Positions 11,449 through 13,994 of a stretch of 13,994 nucleotides of DNA are shown here, piece by piece. A program made the translations under genes and the position numbers. The notes under the pieces were generated by a model. That model worked only from the letters and a program-made list of their open reading frames with translations, did not search any database and had not been told where the DNA came from. This DNA is from JBBCJM01 sp037190175 (GTDB lineage Bacteria; Pseudomonadota; Alphaproteobacteria; Rhodobacterales; Rhodobacteraceae), in assembly GCA_037190175.1 (NCBI GenBank), contig JBBCJM010000209.1, positions 1-13,994 of the forward strand. Reading direction: 5' to 3'. How positions within the stretch are numbered: the stretch's first letter is position 1; every line of letters starts with the position of its first letter.

Positions 11449-12333
11449 TCACGCCCCTTCCAGCCGGGCGACCTCGGCCCGCAGCCCCTCGGCCAGCGCG
11501 GCGGCGAAGCGGTTCAGCCGGGCGGAGCGCGCATCCCCCTCGTGCCGGATCAGCCAGAAGCTGCGGGTGAGCGCCACCTCGGGCAGCACGGCGCGCAGGC
11601 CGGGGAAGAACGGCATGGCGAAGGCGTGCACCATGCCGATCCCCGCCCCCTGCTCCAGCCACATCAGCTGCACCGGGATGGCGTTCGAGGCCAGTTGCAC
11701 CCGTTCCACCCCCGCCGCGGCCAGGTAGTCGAGCTCCTTGTCGAAGATCATGTCGGGGATGTAGCCCACGATCCGGTGCCCGCGCAGGTCGGCAGGGCCG
11801 GCGGGCTCGCCACGCCGGCGCAGGTAGTCGTCCGAGGCTGCCAGGTGCAGCCGGTAGTCCGTCACCTTCTGCACCAAGAGCCGCCCGGCGGCCGGCCGGC
11901 TGACCCCGATCGCCATGTCGGCCTCGCGCCGCGACAGGTTGAAGACCCGCGGCAGGGCCACCACCTGCAGGTCGAGCGCGGGGTTGGCCTCGGCAATCCG
12001 CGCCAGGATCTGCGGCAGCAGGTAGGTGGCGCAGCCGTCCGGGGCGCCCAGCCGGATCTGGCCGCTGAGCCCCGCCCCTTGGCCCGCCAGTTCCTCGGCC
12101 GCGCCGGCGAAGGCCGCCTCGGCGCGCTCGGCGTGCGGCACCAGCCGGGCGCCCTCGTCGGTCAGGCCATAGCCCTGCGGCGACTTCACGAACAGCTTCT
12201 GGCGCAGGCTCTCCTCCAGCCGCGCCACGCGGCGGCCCACGGTGGCGGCGTCCAGCCGCAGCGCCTTGCCCGCGCCCGACAGGCTCTCGGCCCGGGCCAC
12301 GGCCAGGAAGATGCGCAGGTCGTCCCAGCCCAT
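11449..12333 (-). CDS. LysR-family transcriptional regulator
   Basis: The 294-residue protein has an N-terminal winged helix-turn-helix (about 1-62): 'WDDLRIFLAVARAESLSGAG', then 'ATVGRRVARLEESLRQKLF' and 'GYGLTDEGARLVPHA'. The effector-binding part begins near 85 ('LSGQIRLGAPDGCATYLLP'), with 'READMAIGVSRP' and 'AGIGMVHAFAMPFFPGLRAVLP' as expected for the periplasmic-binding-protein-like domain. The ATG at 12333 is preferred; an in-frame TTG at 12348 would place the start inside a palindromic operator-like site. It is divergently transcribed from mmsA across 90 bases, the typical arrangement for a LysR regulator and its target, so it probably controls mmsA and itself. The inducer is unknown; a valine or inositol breakdown product is a guess. 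Confidence 0.92.
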   Translation of the reverse strand: MGWDDLRIFLAVARAESLSGAGKALRLDAATVGRRVARLEESLRQKLFVKSPQGYGLTDEGARLVPHAERAEAAFAGAAEELAGQGAGLSGQIRLGAPDGCATYLLPQILARIAEANPALDLQVVALPRVFNLSRREADMAIGVSRPAAGRLLVQKVTDYRLHLAASDDYLRRRGEPAGPADLRGHRIVGYIPDMIFDKELDYLAAAGVERVQLASNAIPVQLMWLEQGAGIGMVHAFAMPFFPGLRAVLPEVALTRSFWLIRHEGDARSARLNRFAAALAEGLRAEVARLEGA

Positions 12334-12334
12334 T

Positions 12335-12390
12335 TTGCAGCCCTGCAAGACGGTTTGGCCCAGATGGCCCTATGCCCGGCAAATCTGCAA
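12335..12390. promoter_or_regulatory. LysR-type operator between lysR and mmsA
   Basis: A perfect palindrome TTGCAG-CC-CTGCAA (12335-12348) contains two T-N11-A matches, the LysR-family recognition pattern, and lies directly upstream of the lysR ATG. CTGCAA occurs again at 12385-12390, 42 bases on, which is about four helical turns and so on the same face. This fits a recognition site plus a second half-site near the mmsA promoter. Confidence 0.5.
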
Positions 12391-12423
12391 GCCTAAGCTG
12401 GCGCAGACCCGAGGGAGGATTCC

Positions 12424-13923
12424 ATGCGCGAGATCGGACACTGGATCGACGGCAAGCTGGTGGCGGGCAAGTCCGGCCGCTTCGCCGATGTCTTCAACCC
12501 CGCGACGGGCGAGGTTCAGGCGCGCGTGGCGCTGGCCTCGAAGGCCGAGCTGGACGCCGCCGTGGCCGCCGCCGCCGCCGCGCAGCCGAAATGGGGCGCC
12601 ACCAACCCGCAGCGGCGGGCGCGGGTGATGATGGAGGTGGTGCGGCTGCTGAACCGCGACATGGACAAGCTGGCCGAGGCGCTGTCCTCGGAACACGGCA
12701 AGACCCTGCCGGATGCGAAGGGCGACGTGCAAAGGGGGCTGGAGGTGATCGAGTTCTGCATCGGCGCGCCGCATCTGCTGAAGGGCGAGTTCACCGACAG
12801 CGCCGGGCCCGGGATCGACATGTATTCGATGCGCCAGCCCTTGGGCGTGGCGGCCGGGATCACCCCCTTCAACTTCCCCGCCATGATCCCCTTGTGGAAG
12901 ATGGGGCCGGCGCTGGCGGCGGGGAACGCCTTCATCCTGAAACCCTCGGAACGCGACCCCTCGGTGCCGCTGATGCTGGCCGCGATCTTTCAGGAGGCCG
13001 GGCTGCCCGATGGCATCCTGCAAGTCGTCAACGGCGACAAGGAGGCTGTGGACGCCATCCTGGACAACGAGACGGTGCAGGCGGTGGGCTTCGTCGGCTC
13101 CACCCCGATCGCGTCCTACATCTACTCCCGCGGCTGCGCGGCGGGCAAACGGGTGCAGTGCTTCGGCGGCGCCAAGAACCACATGATCGTCATGCCGGAT
13201 GCCGACCTGGACCAGGCGGCCGACGCGCTGGTGGGCGCGGGCTATGGCGCGGCGGGCGAACGCTGCATGGCGATCAGCGTGGCCGTGCCGGTGGGCGACA
13301 AGACCGCCGACGCGCTGATCGAGCGGCTGGTGCCGCGGATCGAGAAGCTGAAGGTCGGGCCCTATACCGCCGGCAACGACATCGACTATGGCCCCGTGGT
13401 GACCGGCGCGGCCAAGGCCAATATCCTGCGGCTGGTGGAGCGCGGGATCGAACAGGGCGCCGAACTGGTGATCGACGGCCGCGACTTCGCGCTTCAGGGC
13501 TACGAGTCCGGGTTCTTCGTCGGCCCCCACCTGTTCGACCGCGTGACGCCCGAGATGGACATCTACCGCACCGAGATCTTCGGCCCCGTGCTCTCCACCG
13601 TGCGCGCGCAGAGCTATGAGGAGGCGCTGAAGCTGGCGATGGACCACGAATACGGCAACGGCACCGCGATCTTCACCCGCGACGGCGACACCGCGCGCGA
13701 CTTCGCGGCGCGGGTCAACGTCGGCATGATCGGGAGCAACGTGCCGATCCCGGTGCCGCTGGCCTATCACACCTTCGGCGGCTGGAAGAAATCGGCCTTC
13801 GGCGACCTGAACCAGCACGGGCCCGACGCCTTCCGCTTCTACACCCGCACCAAGACCATCACCGCGCGCTGGCCCTCGGGCATCAAGGAGGGCGCGGCCT
13901 TCAACTTCAAGGCGATGGACTGA
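12424..13923 (+). CDS. mmsA: CoA-acylating methylmalonate-semialdehyde dehydrogenase
   Basis: The product oxidises methylmalonate semialdehyde (or malonate semialdehyde) with NAD+ and CoA to propionyl-CoA or acetyl-CoA plus CO2. It serves valine breakdown, and inositol or beta-alanine breakdown in some bacteria. The protein has 499 residues, the family length. The catalytic cysteine is Cys281 in 'GAAGERCMAISVAVPVG'. 'GITPFNFPAMIPLWKMGPAL' and 'FILKPSERDPSVPL' are the NAD/CoA-site signatures. At 'QCFGGAKNH' (245-253) Cys246 sits where hydrolytic ALDHs have their general-base Glu; loss of that Glu is a feature of the CoA-acylating family. GGGAGG lies 5 bases before the ATG. No other valine-pathway gene is in the window; the divergent LysR gene is its likely regulator. 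Confidence 0.96.
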   Translation: MREIGHWIDGKLVAGKSGRFADVFNPATGEVQARVALASKAELDAAVAAAAAAQPKWGATNPQRRARVMMEVVRLLNRDMDKLAEALSSEHGKTLPDAKGDVQRGLEVIEFCIGAPHLLKGEFTDSAGPGIDMYSMRQPLGVAAGITPFNFPAMIPLWKMGPALAAGNAFILKPSERDPSVPLMLAAIFQEAGLPDGILQVVNGDKEAVDAILDNETVQAVGFVGSTPIASYIYSRGCAAGKRVQCFGGAKNHMIVMPDADLDQAADALVGAGYGAAGERCMAISVAVPVGDKTADALIERLVPRIEKLKVGPYTAGNDIDYGPVVTGAAKANILRLVERGIEQGAELVIDGRDFALQGYESGFFVGPHLFDRVTPEMDIYRTEIFGPVLSTVRAQSYEEALKLAMDHEYGNGTAIFTRDGDTARDFAARVNVGMIGSNVPIPVPLAYHTFGGWKKSAFGDLNQHGPDAFRFYTRTKTITARWPSGIKEGAAFNFKAMD

Positions 13924-13970
13924 TCGCGAGACTTGGGCAACAGTCGCCCCCCGGGGGCGGTTCGGGAAGC

Positions 13971-13991
13971 GGTGCGTGGCGAGCACGCACC
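13971..13991 (+). terminator. Strong hairpin downstream of mmsA
   Basis: GGTGCGTG (13971-13978) and CACGCACC (13984-13991) form a perfect 8-bp stem with a 5-base loop, 48 bases after the mmsA stop. The window ends three bases later, so any T tract cannot be seen. It could be a terminator or a copy of a dispersed palindromic repeat. Confidence 0.45.
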
Positions 13992-13994
13992 CTA

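Noticed and set aside
12334..12348. TTG start for the LysR protein at 12348
   Set aside because: It lies within the palindromic site and the ATG at 12333 gives the normal LysR N-terminus.
13945..13959. C-run/G-run dyad after mmsA as a terminator
   Set aside because: The usable stem is short and only GTTC follows; the hairpin at 13971-13991 is a better candidate.
12370..13986. A 538-codon minus-strand open frame opposite mmsA
   Set aside because: It lies fully antisense to mmsA, is full of His, Gly and Arg, and shows no domain; it is an antisense shadow.

Overview
The window looks like chromosomal DNA of a high-GC alphaproteobacterium, most likely Rhodobacteraceae/Paracoccaceae. That placement rests on the strongly GC-biased third codon positions, the run bamE // DUF177 - rpmF - plsX - fabH - ihfA - merR, and proteins of typical rhodobacterial style (short OlsB, DUF1127-like mini-protein, Coq10/RatA-type START protein). 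I cannot name a genus. Twenty-one genes are supported and they fill almost the whole window. The largest gap is about 213 bases (10920-11132), so no stretch over 300 bases lacks a gene. I found no tRNA, rRNA, CRISPR array, insertion sequence, integrase or phage gene.

Layout. Positions 1-3980 carry, on the minus strand, DUF177 (YceD), rpmF, plsX, fabH, ihfA and a MerR-type regulator cut by the window edge. This is the classic ribosome / phospholipid and fatty acid initiation / nucleoid cluster. Divergent from it at 4131 is the outer-membrane assembly lipoprotein bamE, followed by an unrecognised protein (4676-5497) built from two diverged copies of the same domain. That protein converges, with only 3 bases between stop codons, on msrB. 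msrB is divergent from an ornithine-lipid acyltransferase gene (olsB-like, 6029-6766).

Positions 6848-9074 hold a tightly packed minus-strand operon: hpt - mug - a 59-residue membrane protein - a membrane-anchored dihaem cytochrome c. Successive ATGA overlaps join the first three genes. Divergent from hpt is a Coq10/RatA-like START-domain gene, followed by a DUF1127-like mini-gene whose end overlaps that of coaD (minus). Next come a two-CBS-domain protein (minus), a divergently placed lysine-rich 96-residue protein, a LysR regulator (minus), and the divergently transcribed mmsA (methylmalonate-semialdehyde dehydrogenase), which the LysR protein probably controls.

Most of the window is ordinary core genome. 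The material worth a second look is (i) the duplicated-domain protein of unknown function, (ii) a near-consensus IHF site beside the -35 element of the predicted ihfA promoter, (iii) a perfect 9-bp inverted repeat carrying two back-to-back TTGACA elements between the CBS gene and the lysine-rich protein gene, with a strong hairpin in the latter's leader, (iv) a T-N11-A palindrome with a phased half-site between lysR and mmsA, and (v) dyad-rich intergenic elements at 6773-6842 and 13971-13991. All functions are inferred from reading the sequence; no database search was possible.
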